NCBI GenBank assembly: GCA_021234155.1
Contig: JAJEKV010000002.1
Location: forward strand, 3,552,586-3,616,585
Reading direction: 5' to 3'
Length of the DNA stretch: 64,000 bases
Source: Isoetes taiwanensis
Lineage: Eukaryota > Streptophyta > Lycopodiopsida > Isoetales > Isoetaceae
A program made the position numbers and the translations under genes. Below are positions 10,431 to 23,225 of this stretch, one piece after another (the first letter of the stretch is position 1; the number at the start of each line of letters is the position of its first letter). The notes below the pieces were generated by a model that saw nothing but the letters and a program-made list of their open reading frames with translations, did not search any database and was not told the DNA's origin.

Positions 10431-13400
10431 ATGTTAGATGAATGGCAATCCTTTGCTCCGGTGGCGCCTCCATCATTGGCTTCTTTTGCCCGTCCCGTCG
10501 ATGACGATGAAGAGGTAATGGATCTGATCGTCTCTTTTCCAATCGATCTCTTCACCTTATATCCAAATTCTAGTGCTTGATAATGTTTTTTACTCCATTT
10601 CCAGCCTTATGGAGCTCCAACTTCCAATCTCTCCAGTAATCGTATTTTCTCAATTGACATTCTTGAGCAAAATGCTTCTAAAGGCCATGGGTTCATCACA
10701 TCAATGGCTGCTGGAAATAATGTTGTTATTGTGGGCACAAACAAAGGTTGGCTTGTGCGACATGACTATGGAATCCCAGACAAACTTGGTAGAATTTTGT
10801 TCACTTCGTGAAATCATGCAAAAATTGCAACTTGTTAACTTGTTCTGCATTTCCAATTCAGAGCTTGATTTGTCTATAAGCCGTTCACAAGACCAAACCG
10901 TTCATAGAGTCTTCATTGATCCTGGTGGAAGGCACTGCGTGGCCACTGTGCGAGGCAGTAATGGAGCAGAGACATACTATCTACATGGAAAGTGGAAAAA
11001 ACCTCGTATTCTGAATAAGCTCAAGGGAATGATAATACACGCAGTTGCATGGAATAGACAACATATTAGTGAATGTATGTTTCCTCACACTGAAATTGAC
11101 AATTCTTATTAGTAAACCACATTACATCATATTTAGCAGTCTATTGTCCAATGTAGCTTCAACAGGAGAGCTCATACTTGGGACTCTCGAAGGACAACTA
11201 TATGAAGCATTGGTTGAGGAAAAGGACAAGAGGGAGAAGTATATTAAGCTGCTATATGAGCTCAATGAACTTAAGGAGCCATTTATTGGTCTGCAGGTAA
11301 GCAACTATTTTATTCAGGCTTTAAGCTATGTTGGCATACATAGATACTCTGAAGTCCGTGTTGCATGTTATCTGCCCTGAACCTTTGACTTCAAAAGCAT
11401 TGAATCCTCAATTTAATTGCAATGTTTTGTCCATTCATCATACCAACGACATTTAAGTTGGAAAAGGAGATGAGCAGCGTCGACATATGTGGTTCAGGCT
11501 GGGAAGCCAATTCTTCTGCTTTCTATCTAATTTATGGGTCCTTCTTCAGATTACCTGAATTGAACAAAGTTTTTAAAGCCGTACATTTCATTCAAATCAT
11601 TGCTTGCTCTAGAATGTAAAAAACTGATTTGCCCTCAAATTGAATGCTAGATGGAAATGGTTGGTTCTGGTGGCTCTTCACGCTGTTATGTATTAGCTGC
11701 CACTTCTTCACGATTATACATTTTCTCTGGAACTGGTTCCCTTGAGGTCTATAATCATTTTCCCCTTTTTCTTGTGTGTTTTGGGAGCACCTGGTGCCGA
11801 TTGAATTTTGGTTGCAGGTAGTATTTGCGTCATATGCAGATCGAGCTCCACGCTTCACTGAACTTCCTGGTGATGTACCAAACAGGCAAGAATATTTACA
11901 AACTTGCTTCCTGTTGAGTTTTTTCAGGTCAAGTTCAGTTTTTGTTAGCTGCATATTTATATTGACCCACAAATGATCTTTCATTATTCTTTATATCTTC
12001 TGGCTTGGCTACAAACATGTCTGAAACCAAAACAGGAACCAACAATCAAATAATTCATTAATTGCATATTTTCTGCAGTGAAATTCATTTCTATGGTAAA
12101 CAACGGAGGGCAGAATCTTTTGCATGGCTTGCTGGTCCAGGAATCTATCATGGTGATCTTCATTGGGTGCAGCAAAGGTATATATCTTCAATATGAAATT
12201 TCAGGACTGTTTTGATTTTCTAAGATGTTCCATTCACTTCTCAATGTAGTGCAACAAATACCGAGGAAAGCGTTTTAGCAAATAAGTGGCTTCTGACATA
12301 CTCCAGTATTAATGAGGACGAAAGTAATGTCAAGCCCTGTTCGTTGGCCCTTTCTGAATATCATCTTTTTCTTCTGTATCATGATCGACTCAAGGTATCA
12401 AGCTCCCACTAATCTTAAGTGATCAACGATGCTGAATCCTATGTTTTTTCATTTGCCTTCAAGTTATTGAGAATTGTTTATCAGGTGGTGAACAGAGTGA
12501 ATCAAAAAGTCGTGGAAGTTGAATTATTTGACGCTCGTTTGGACCTGGGCACTGTGAACATGCTTGCACTCTGTACAGATTATGCTGCTGGAGCATATTA
12601 TGCTTATGATGAGAATTCCATTTTCGAGGTAGTTTTGCTGCAGTTTTGATGATGCTTTTTGATGTAAAATTGCCACAAATGATGATGCTGCTTCATGATT
12701 GAGACAGATAAGCATACGTGATGAAGGCCGAGATATGTGGCAGGTCTATTTAGACCTAAAGGAATATACTGCGGCACTTGAGCATTGCAGGGATCCACTT
12801 CAGAAGGATAAAGTTTATGAAACCCAGGTAGAATTCAAAATTTCAAGTCCAAATTCTATGTTCGAAACCTTATAAATGACAGGAAAACATCTTGTTTGTC
12901 AGGCAGAGGCTGCTTTTGCCACTAAGGACTTTGTAAGGGCTGCATCATTTTACGCGAAGGTAACATCATCGTTTCTCTGCTAATTGCTTACAAAAATGGT
13001 GAATTTGTAAGACAAGATTTTACAATCTTTTTGGATCATTATAATGTTGTTTATCGCTAGCATCACCATTATTGAGCTTAAGTTGTAACCCTGGATGCGC
13101 TTTTTGTGAATTATGCCCCAGTTTTGGGGTCATCCTCTGTATGTTTAAATGAGATTCTAAGTGATATCCATTATTGAATTTTGCATGCTGAAGAAGAATG
13201 CTATTATAAAACAGTGAGTGAATTGGTTTATGAGACACCTGCTCATCAAAATACTTGTACCAATGCAATATCTGTTCAAATCACTGAATCAGCTAACGTT
13301 TGAGAACCTAGTTTTAGACCCCTTAGTTGACGCAGGAAATGTCTGTAAAACATCTGATCATCATCCAGTGCATCTAAATAAGTAGAAGATTACTTGTAGA

Positions 13401-16400
13401 AGCTATGAACATGCTGTGCAGGCAAACAAAAAGATATTTGAATGGACCAACAATTATTCTGGCAATACGAACAAACCTTTGGGAGCACTTTGGTATTTTA
13501 GCCTCCGGAAATACATGCTTAAAACTTCAGTGAGGCTTTAACTTGTGGTTGAGTTATTATTATTTTCTTGATCTTTGCAGATAAATCACCTTATATCATT
13601 CGAAGAAATTGCGTTGAAGTTTATCAGTGCAAACGAGCTAGTAAGTTATAAGTCCTTGCTTATTTCTTACTTTGATTGGGGACACCAATTACAGTTTTAT
13701 ATTGGTATCTTAATCCATTCCGTGGTTCTTGTCTTCCTATCTTGGAATACACGTTTTGCAGCTGTAATTTACTAATTAAAAATCGCATCGTGTTTGAGGG
13801 ATAGGATGCATTGCGGATGTTCTTGCTCACGAAGCTTGACAACCTTGGGAAGGATGACCGTTCACAAATAACAATGATTGCTACATGGCTCACGGAACTG
13901 TACTTGGATAAGGTCTTAGGCCCATTCTCTATACTCGTATTCATTCATCACGGCAGCTTGTTGCTTTCTTTATCTGAATGTGTAGGTGATTGCACATTGC
14001 AGCTTGATTTGAATGCCTAAAAGGTTCCCTTTTTAGCATGGTGAGGGCATGGTTCTTAAGGAGTGTTGACCATTCATAATGCTGTTGATGAAGATAAAAG
14101 TGGAGTATTTCAGGCATAGTTACAAACATCCCAGTCATATGTTTTAGTACTGTGAGTCTGGTTCTCCTATAGCCATATGGAACAGGGTCCAAAAGTTTTG
14201 CAGCTTTTCTTGTTCCTTTTGAGGGTGATAGCTGTCTGTGCTTCTGAATCAATTATAATATTCATATATCTCAGATTTTTCGGTTGCTTTTGGGCGGGGA
14301 GAAAAAGTTCTTGAACGCGAAAGCAGAGACAAAACCGGAAGGTAATGAAGAGTACACTATCATCGTAGAGGAGTTTAGGGCGTTCCTTAGCGATTGCAAG
14401 GATGTTCTTGATCAGTCAACTACGCTAAAGCTACTTGGCAGGTGAAGTCTCTAATTGCATTTAAACATTCTGTTTTTTGTATGAGTTACTTGTGTTGTGG
14501 CCATTCCATCTTGATCAGAAAGAAGCATGATGTATATATCTTTCTAGAGAACAGTAAGCCTCATATGAAATGATGAGCAAGGAATTTAATGACTTTTTTG
14601 TTTCTTTTTCATCTGCCATCATCACCCTTCCGTTTGTTAAGTCTTTATGCAAGTGTATTATTTATTTGAAGGTTGAGCTAATTGTAACATCTTTTTCGCA
14701 GTTATGGGCGTGTTGAGGAACTTATGTACTTTGCTAATCTTAAGGAACTACATGAGATGGTTATTAAGTATTATATTGAGGTAAAAGTTTTTTCTTGCAT
14801 GTTTACTTTTGTTGGAATGTGTGCTTTAACTTGAGAGGGGAATACAAATAGGGGAAGAGAAGAAAAGAAATAATGAATGATATATGTTAATGTTTGCAAG
14901 GACACATTTTGAACCTGTGGAAGGTCATGAGCATCCATGTGATGAAATGTATTGCGAACGAACAATTGATTATATCTTATTGAGAAGCTCCATAGAAAAG
15001 TCCCAACCTTCTGAAGATGTTACAAAATAGGCCCATGATGTCAGCATTTGATGTTGGTTACTTCGCTTTTCGCCTTCTTGTAGTGAAGTCGCTATCGCAC
15101 TCCCTTGAGATCGAAGACTTAAATTATGGGTGGGAGGAGGAAAAGAGAACGTTCATCTGTATAATAGCTATCAGTCTAATCACATGGAACAGAATGCTAA
15201 TGTTAGGAAAATAACTTACTAGTCTTAAGACATGATTTTGACCTTTGGCCATGTGGCATGTAACTTCTATAGAAGTAGGACAGAGAGATGAACGAACAAG
15301 AGATACCATCTCTGGCTTATATCTCCACTAAAGTGTAAAGAGTGAACTACATGGGCAATAGGTAAGGATCTTTACAGATGTCCAGTGTTAATTGTCCACA
15401 TAGATGAAACAGGTTTCCATCATATCCTGCAGTCCCCAATCATCAAGTTTCCATCTGCCCTTGTTCTTGGAGGAATGAAAATTTGAAGCCTCCAATTGGC
15501 AGCCTTTACACTTGTGCTTTATGCAACCAGAGATTTTTTTTATGTGTATTTTTTAATGATTTAAACAGTTTGGGAAATGCATTTCCTATCTACTACATGT
15601 TGGGAAATGTCTTTAATCTTTAATTTATATTCCTTTTCTTTTCATTATCAGCAAAGAGATGCTAAAAGAGCTTTGGTAGTTTTACGTAAATCAAATGTTC
15701 TTACAGAGTTACGGGTAAGCTTTGCCGTGCTATATGGATTTTGAATCTTTTTATATGAGATGAGGTTTTTTAAAGTACTAATAGATCAAAGCCATCATAT
15801 TATTATATGCATGCTATTTGAGTCAAACGTTAACAAATGGAACATAGTATTGGAGTTTGTTAATTTAATAAAGGACCCTAAAAATTATAAAACAGATAGC
15901 ATCAGTTTGCCTAAGCTCACTACATTGGTACATTTATGGTGTAATTCTTGTTTGATGCAAAAAACACATTGCTTATATTGGTGTGAGGGATGATTATGAC
16001 CTTGTGACCATTTCTTAGATTATCGATGCTGTTTCTGTAATGTCTCTGATAATGGTGTTGTAGTTCTTGATAGATGCATACTTTTGAGCTCCCAGATTAG
16101 GTTCATATTAGGATTGCTATTCCTTGTAGTAAAACTATGTATACATTTCAGCCTCCCGAAGTAATGTTTATCACATTTACATGCAAATAATAGTTCTTTA
16201 ATTAGCAGCATGACTACATCCTGAACTTGATTCTTTGGATGCAGTATAAATTTGCAACCCAGTTGATGTTGCTTGATGCAAATAAAACGGTAGACTTCTG
16301 GATGACATGTAGTGGGTTGGATCCCCGGCGGCTTATTCCTGCGCTTAGCGATTACTCGAGCGAGCCACGCGCAAAGTATGCCGTGTATATAACATTCTGG

Positions 16401-18586
16401 TCTTCAATAGGTTGTTAGGGATGCTAAATTATAGTCTTAATGATATCCTACAACTGCTAATCTTGAAGGAATTCTTTTCAGGGATGAACCACATGAAGCA
16501 ATTAGATACTTAGAGTTTTGTGTTCACGATCAGCATAATGAGGACACTCAAATTCACAATCTGCTCGTCTCTCTTTATGCTAAACAGGTGATTTGGTAAC
16601 AATTATACAAGAGTAGATGTTACTATATCTTTCTCTCTTTTTCTTTCTTGCTAGCTAGGGGGAGCATTGCACTAATCTCAAAACATGCCATGTTATAGTA
16701 TGCACATAATGCATGCACGTTTTCTCTTAAATGCATTTGGTGAGATTAAGATAGATGGCATTGACCATGTTGATGCATTAAACTTTCAGAAGGATGAAAA
16801 GGCTTTGCTACGTTTTCTACAATGCAAGTGTGGAAGAGGACGTCCTGGGAGACCAGATTATTTTTATGATCCAAGATATGCTCTGATGGCGTGTTTGGAA
16901 GAAAAGCAAATGCGGGCATGTGTCTTTATCTATAGTATGATGGGGATGCACACAGAGGCTGTTGATCTTGCTTTGCAGGTATAGTGGACTGCTTACTGAT
17001 GACGTAATAAGGGCTTTATTAATTTGTAAGTATTTTGAGAAATGAGGGCGTCTTTAGAATGCATAAGTGAGTTTCTCAAGAACACCGTATGAAATGGCGG
17101 CATGTTGGTTGCACATCATTTGGAACATATGATTTGTATCTGTATTAAAATCAGTCTGCTTTCTATGCATTGACCTTGTAGCCTTGGCTTTTCTGGTGGG
17201 TAATCAGGTTGATCCAGACCTAGCAAAGGTAGAAGCAGACAAGGTTGAGGAGGATGAGGAACTCCGGAAGAAACTCTGGCTAATGGTAGCAAAACATGTG
17301 ATCAATCAAGAGAAATTTTCAGAAGAAGATAACATCAGAAAAGCAATAGCTTTTCTGAAGGAAACAGATGGCCTTCTAAAGATTGAAGATATATTACCAT
17401 TTTTTCCAGACTTTACATTGATTGACGACTTTAAGGTACTAAAGCTATTCAATTGCTAGATCTTGGCATCTTAGCATTTTGAAAACTGTTTTGCCAATCT
17501 TCTGTCTGCAGGAAGAAATATCTAAAGCTTTGGAGGAGTATAAGAGCAATATTGAGGAATTAAAACTTGAAATGAATGAGGCTACTCAAGCTGCAGACAA
17601 AATAAGGAAGGATATAAGTTCTCTTTCACAAAGATACGCGATTGTTAGCCGTGATGAAGAATGTGGTGTAAGTTTGCTAATTCTGGAAAAAGTTGCTGGA
17701 TTAGACCAGGCATTATAGTTAAAAATTCTTCTGGTTAATAAGCTATTTATTGTTACGTTATACCCTCTTCTTTGCTCATACCAAGATTCCTTTCAATAAA
17801 CGGATCTGTTCAAAGTCATCTGAAATTTCAAATAATCTGGTAAGAAAATAATGAACCATCAAAATCACAACAATGATATACGGCGGTTGTAGATGGATAT
17901 TATGGTACAAACATATGTATAATGTCTAAATATATTGCAGATACGTATTCGACGTTGGTCCACTTTTATTTTGTTGTGTTCTTTAATTAATCTTCAAGTT
18001 TGCAGGTTTGTGGAAGGCAAATACTAGCACAGGGAGGTGCACGAGGGACTAATAGAGGATATGCATCAAGTTTATTGCCATTTTGTGTTTTTGCATGTGA
18101 GCATGCATTTCATGCAGAATGCCTTACTGATTATGTTCTTAAGCGTGCTGATAAAAATGAGGTATCCAGTAGTTGCATCTTTATATCATGGGTGTTGGTG
18201 ATATTCTTCTAATTACCATTTTTTCCCCAGAAACACCGTATTATGGAACTTCGCAAGAGACAGCCTGTTATTAAGAATGAAGTATCATCTCAATTACCAT
18301 CCACTAATGGTGCTTATGATGAAGGTGCATCAGCTGATGGAAGTATTACTCCCGTTGATGAGGTATTGTTCTTTAACATTCAGGTAAATTGCTTCCTTTT
18401 GCTTTATATATGCCTTTTCTTCTGTCTTAGGCCCGAAGACAGTTCGATGATGCAGTGGTTGGGGAATGCCCATTTTGCGGGGAGATGATGATACGAGAAA
18501 TTGCTAGACCTTTTATTTCATCTGAAGAATCTGATATGCTATCGTCATGGGAAATTGGCTCTACCAAAGAATTCAATCTGATATAA
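10431..18586 (+). CDS. VPS18: Vacuolar protein sorting-associated protein 18
   Basis: Core subunit shared by the HOPS and CORVET tethering complexes, which drive late endosome/vacuole fusion. Exons: 10431-10514, 10605-10788, 10862-11074, 11157-11296, 11651-11746, 11818-11885, 12079-12177, 12250-12394, 12485-12628, 12708-12827, 12903-12959, 13581-13640, 13805-13912, 14275-14441, 14702-14780, 15652-15714, 16245-16375, 16482-16587, 16790-16978, 17208-17435, 17512-17667, 18006-18161, 18231-18362, 18431-18586. Joined, they give 1026 residues in one frame; the Arabidopsis protein is slightly shorter. The Pep3/Vps18 propeller region is N-terminal (VFIDPGGRHCVATV, then KREKYIKLLYEL). The helical clathrin-type region includes KAIAFLKETDGLLKIED. 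A RING-H2-like domain closes the protein: C878-x2-C881, C910, H912, H915, C918, C988-x2-C991. Every intron is GT-AG except intron 6, which is GC-AG. The start follows CTCCACC, and its first 28 residues are poorly conserved, so the start is less certain than the rest. Confidence 0.96.
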
Positions 18587-21052
18587 ATATGGCTGGAATC
18601 CAATTGTTACTTTTATGAGGTTAGTACAAGTGGAGCCTTGCTCTCCATCCACTTTGTTGTCTTCGTGATTTGGATCATATTGATCATCTTCCATGTTTGC
18701 CATCATATAGAGTTTGCTGGCCAGTGGGAATTTCAAACATTGGAGTGGTTTGATGTCTTTTCAATGGAATCAAAGAGAAGATGAGCTTTATGCCACCCTA
18801 CCAGGCTTGCCAACAAATATATGGAGTTATTTGTTCAAATACTTTAGGCAATATTTTATGACTGGCAGCCGACATCCCATGGTATTCAACAGGATGTTCA
18901 TGTTTATATCATGACAGTTGTAGAATGAGTCTTTACCCCGTTGATCACAGAATCTGTCTTCTTTTGAGAGCTGTGTTTATTTTCGTTATGTAGAAAGAAA
19001 AGAGACATTGAACATGTTCTCGATGGTGGATGACAATGTGAATGATGTAATCAGAGCATCCCAGGAAGGATGCAGAGGGAGACTTTACCCAGGCGATTTT
19101 TCATGTTTTTAGGAGACAGCAGGTTTGACCATTTAATTGTCAACTACAGGGGTGTGCTGAAGACTCTGATTGCGGAATCGTTTTTGTGTCCATTTCATAA
19201 AAGGCGCGCCCAAGAAAGAATTGTCATCCTTAGTCTCCACAGTAAATAGTCCACTTTTGTGCTTCAGATCTCATCATCACAAATCAGGGATTATGATGGC
19301 TACAGCACAAAGCGTCCAGTTGAAGCATAAACTCTTGGAAGAAGTTAGAAATGCTAAATCTCAAAATGTGGCCTCGATATATTCATTGAAGCAATGACTT
19401 TGAAACAGATGGAATTGATGTTTATCTATTATATGGTAATAGGACCTACATTCGAACAAAGCCCAAATCTTGTCTCAAATGGATCCACCTTTTCTATATG
19501 TGTGGTTGCTTTTGTCACGCTGAACCCATATTTTATGGGGTTCTGTTCTTTGAGTTGTCCCATAGGAATAGTGTATGGCTATGGACAAACGTATGTTTTG
19601 ATGGTTTGTCTGCAGCAAAAAATTACCCAAAGGCTTGTGTTTTTTTTGCTAGCGGAACAATTAGCTCTCTCGTACATTGGACTTTTGGCTGGACATTACC
19701 CAATGTTGGATATTGTGGAGCCTTTGACTATCAATCTAGCTTTTTGTTTAAATACCACAAGGGAATTTCCTTTTTTTGGAAATGTATAAAGGAAATACTG
19801 GTGTTTTAAAGGAAGATGCGTGACGGCCGGCGTAAAGTGACATGCAGTGGCGAAGCCCGTGATGTGTCTCATCATTGCAGTATGCAAGATTCTTAGAGGT
19901 ATTTCACAATACGTAATGACGGAGGTTAAAATTAAATTACATGAATGGCTATAGGAGACTATTTCCTTGCCAGTCTGACTATGAAAGCATTCTTTCTTTG
20001 AATGTTTTAGCACAGGAATCAAACCTAGGTATCAGCTGCTTGTCTGCCGGATTCGCCGAAACGTTTATAGCCATATATCTAATTGTTGGTAATATTGCAT
20101 TCTTTTCAATAAGGAATGCTTTGGAATTTAAGATATGCTGCAAATTGCTCAGTAAGAATTCGGGACAAATGCACGAGCAAACATGAAAATTACACCCATG
20201 TATACTGAGAAGGTGAGAAAATCCACCTAACAATCTGTGATGTAGAAAACCCAGTATAGTAGGGTCTAGAGGATAAATTACACATGAAAAAATATTTTTA
20301 ATCGAAAAAACCCAAATTTACAAGATAGTTAACAAATTTATTAACCATTAAAAACTTCATTCTGTGGCCTTCGTCAAGTGTCTGGAACTTCAAAAAATAA
20401 TTCAAACCATGGGGATTAGGTTAGATAGAATAGGATAGAATAGGCTTTTATCGTCCATAAAGGCGATCGACCTATGGGACCCACAAAAGCGGTATAACAC
20501 TAAAATAACCCTATTCGCCGGGGTTAAAATAATCCATACGAAGGTTTTCGAGAAGGAAAAGCGGGCCAATAATAAAGAATGCTATCAAAGCCCGGACAAA
20601 TATACATATGGGGAGCGAAGATAGATTCAAGTCAGCCTTATTGTGTTGGGAGCAGAGTTGGTCCTGAGATCCATTACCTCCGGAGTACGGTCCCGATCGG
20701 TGAATTGATTTTACGTGTATAACGACTAGCGGTTGTTTGGCAATCACCGAGCTATCTTGCATAGTTCCTAGCCATCTCCACTGTCTCAATCGCGAGTCGT
20801 GTACTGTCGCGGATTGAAGTGCTTGAGTCTCGCTTTTTGGAGTAGTAGGTATGACTGCGGCCCCCTCAATAGGGAGTTCGCGTAGTCTTTGGTAATATCT
20901 TAGTCATGACGCTGTTCAAGAAGCGTCGGCATCGAGCTGGCGAGAACGTATGCATCAAAAGGAAGGTTACCTTGCCCGGTATTGGCGATACGGCTCTATT
21001 TCACCTATATGCGTGCTCACCGCAATTCCATCACGGTGAGCCACTTTCATTT
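18587..21052. other. VPS18 3' flank and intergenic DNA
   Basis: The first few hundred bases are presumably the VPS18 3' untranslated region, but I cannot fix the polyadenylation site. Two overlapping + strand open frames at 19394-19789 and 19498-19809 encode hydrophobic peptides in different frames. Neither resembles a known protein and both may be chance. From about 20,250 the sequence changes to GC-richer repeat-like DNA. Confidence 0.35.
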
Positions 21053-21303
21053 CGTTTTCCTTCCAGCGGGCCTTGAGGCATTGTGGCTCCATTTGCGGCG
21101 GCGCCAAAGCGGGCTAGGGAGGCGGCGTCCATGTGGCTGACCACGAGAAAGTATATGATGTGTCAATCTAGGACTTGAGCTCGCTTTTCCTTCCAACTGG
21201 CCTTGAGGTATTGTGGCCCCATTGTGACGGCATAAGCCAAGCTAGGGAGGCAAGCGTCCATAGTGACCACCTTCTGAAAGTAGATGATGTATCTATCCAG
21301 GAC
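21053..21303 (-). repeat. Tandem duplication of the LINE C-terminal segment
   Basis: The block 21053-21174 and the block 21182-21303 (122 bases each) align along their length. They share TTTTCCTTCCA, GGCCTTGAGG, ATTGTGGC, GCTAGGGAGGC, GCGTCCAT, and a final TATGATGT-like word followed by CTAGGAC or CCAGGAC. At the protein level (- strand), the segment around YIIYFQKVVTMDACLPSLAYA is followed by a second, more decayed version, HIIYFLVVSHMDAASLARF. The extra copy sits downstream of the stop of the open frame. Confidence 0.8.
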
Positions 21304-22085
21304 TGCCCTCTGAAGAGGTAAGAAACCTGTCTCATGTAGCAAAATCTGATATGGGATCATGGATTTCACCCCTAGTGCTCGGGCCAAGAAGGCCTTTTGT
21401 ACCTTCTTCAAATCATTCAAGGTAGCGAAGAGTACCACGGGGCCCCAAACCTCGACATTATATAAAAGGACAGGCTCCACCAAGACCCTGAACAGGTGCG
21501 ATTGATGGGCCCAATCATATAACTTGGCTCTGTGACTGTTGTTATGCATGGCATACAGTGCCTTCCAGCCCGAGATGAATGGAAGCATCTTATTGCACAT
21601 TAGAGGGTAACTCCACTCCCAAAAACCTGTAGGTGGATGCCACTTCCATATTTTGCCCTGGTAACTAAAGGAGAACTCTGGTAGCTGATAGGGATGATAT
21701 ATAATAGTCTTGCTTGGAGTTGACTGTAGGAGTCAATAGCGGAATGTATCCCAAAAGCGTAGATGGCGTTGCATATGCAGCCGAGAAGTGTAGCGAGGAG
21801 GTCACATCATCGCATACATGAGCTACCCTAACAATGCAATTGCCGCGAGGTGAGCTCACATGCGGCTACCATTTTAAAAGCCGACTCTCCAGCCCGATCA
21901 ATGCTCTGAGGCCAAACAATGCGGGGAGACAAAAGGGCATCCTTAGCGGACCCTCGATCACTATTTGTCGAATAGGTAACTTGTCCGGTCTGTCGACTGA
22001 ACATTTCTCATACAACTTGGCCACAACGCGATACGCAAATGCTGCCCGGGGACTCTGGATCCTGAGGCGTGTTTGTTTATTTAAT
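21163..22085 (-). mobile_element. LINE reverse-transcriptase relic
   Basis: On the - strand a 145-codon open frame at 21163-21600 reads SGWKALYAMHNNSH, VLVEPVLLYNVEVWGP and IPYQILLHETGFLPLQRAVLDRY. This is the C-terminal half of a plant non-LTR reverse transcriptase. Upstream (21665-22085), shifted frames carry a GCP-type block and the active-site line as VAHVCDD, where YADD is usual, so the Tyr reads Cys. Frameshifts separate the pieces. The same family is seen in inverted orientation at 715-850. No endonuclease domain is visible. Confidence 0.65.
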
Positions 22086-22246
22086 TGTGGAACATAATCA
22101 TTTCGAACCTAAACTTGGTAAAGGGCACCGATCAATAGCGAGGCAAGGGCTACCAAAGGCGAAGCAGCATCAGGTATTTTCAAGCGGCATTAAATGAAGT
22201 ATGGAAAAGATGCTTCGGTGATTTCAAAGCATAAATCTTCTTGCAG

Positions 22247-22840
22247 ATCGTCCTCTATAACCATATCAGATTATTAAGACTTGGAGGAATCTAAATGTTC
22301 AACCATCCATCCCTGCATGGTTCTGCCACTTGTTGAGAAGAGCGAAATATCCAGCTGCATTGTGAGTAGTAGAGATAGCTAATGAAAAGGTTCATTAAAA
22401 AGAGGTTTAGCTGATGTTGTAGTCATGGAGAGCCATTGGAGATTCTTTAAACTTGCTCTTGTTGAAGATAAGGTATGCTTTATGATTATTAGAAAGACTC
22501 TTTAGTATTTGTCAGTCTTCTAAATGCTATTTCTTAGAAAAGGAGAAGCCTTTTGTCTTTTTTTATGTGCACTGGACTAATCAGTAATTATAGAGGATGA
22601 AAAAAACTTGGTCAGTTAATGTAAGAGCCTGCTCCTTTGCATTTCTCCAGGAGCACTAAATAGAACCTCAGTCCTGAATTGAGAAAAATATATCTAAGGA
22701 TATGGTTATGACATGTAGTTTATGCTATTTTATAGTTTGGATTTTTATATTTGCTAATTTGCATAGCTACAGAAACTGTTGGATTCTCCTCGAAATCGAG
22801 GTTTTGTACCATATGTTGAGCTCAGTCCGGTACATAAAGG
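22247..22840 (+). pseudogene. Unidentified gene relic with exon-like pieces
   Basis: Three stretches look like protein-coding sequence. After a TTGCAG acceptor at 22246 comes QIVLYNHIRLL, which a frameshift links to TWRNLNVQPSIPAWFCHLL and RRAKYPAAL (ending at 22362). A second piece ends MESHWRFFKLALVEDK just before GTATGC (22474). A third, after a CTACAG acceptor, reads KLLDSPRNRGFVPYVELS and PVHK (22772-22840) before a GTTTGT. The pieces have the composition of a real soluble protein and plausible splice borders, but the first carries a frameshift and stops follow it. I do not recognise the family. It could be a decayed host gene or part of an unfamiliar element. Confidence 0.35.
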
Positions 22841-23225
22841 TTTGTATTTTCTTAGTGCCATATGTTAAGAGTTACTTTCTCTGCTTCAAAGAATGTGGAG
22901 TGCCTATCAAGTAAAAGTGTTTAGGGGCCTTCAATTTTATTTTATTTCACTAGTTAGGGCTTCGGATTAAGTAAGGTTGGTTTATGCAGTTCATGTTGCA
23001 TTAATTAAAAATTAAAGCGTGCGGGCCTTAAAAGAATTATCCTATTTAACATACTTGATATTCCGATTGGTTTTATGGAGTTCTATGTAAAAAAATTGGT
23101 AGGCGGCTTTGGCCCTTAAAATTTATCTATTTAACATAACAATATTTAAAATTAGCATTTAATTGGGGTAGATTGATCTACTTGAATTTGGGACTTCGAA
23201 TTTTGAAAAATGGGACTCACTCTGA
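22841..23225. other. Intergenic, nothing recognised
   Basis: AT-rich sequence with no coding similarity. It leads into the purine-rich simple repeat. Confidence 0.4.

Noticed and set aside
10573-11380. ATG-initiated frames inside VPS18 exons 2-4 as separate small genes
   Set aside because: Spliced exons in this interval give a continuous VPS18 match. The frames read through introns.
13020-13268. 82-codon - strand frame in a VPS18 intron
   Set aside because: Intron sequence with no motif. It is a shadow frame.
19394-19809. Possible membrane protein gene downstream of VPS18
   Set aside because: Two overlapping frames are equally open and hydrophobic, neither has a recognisable domain, and T-rich DNA produces such peptides by chance.
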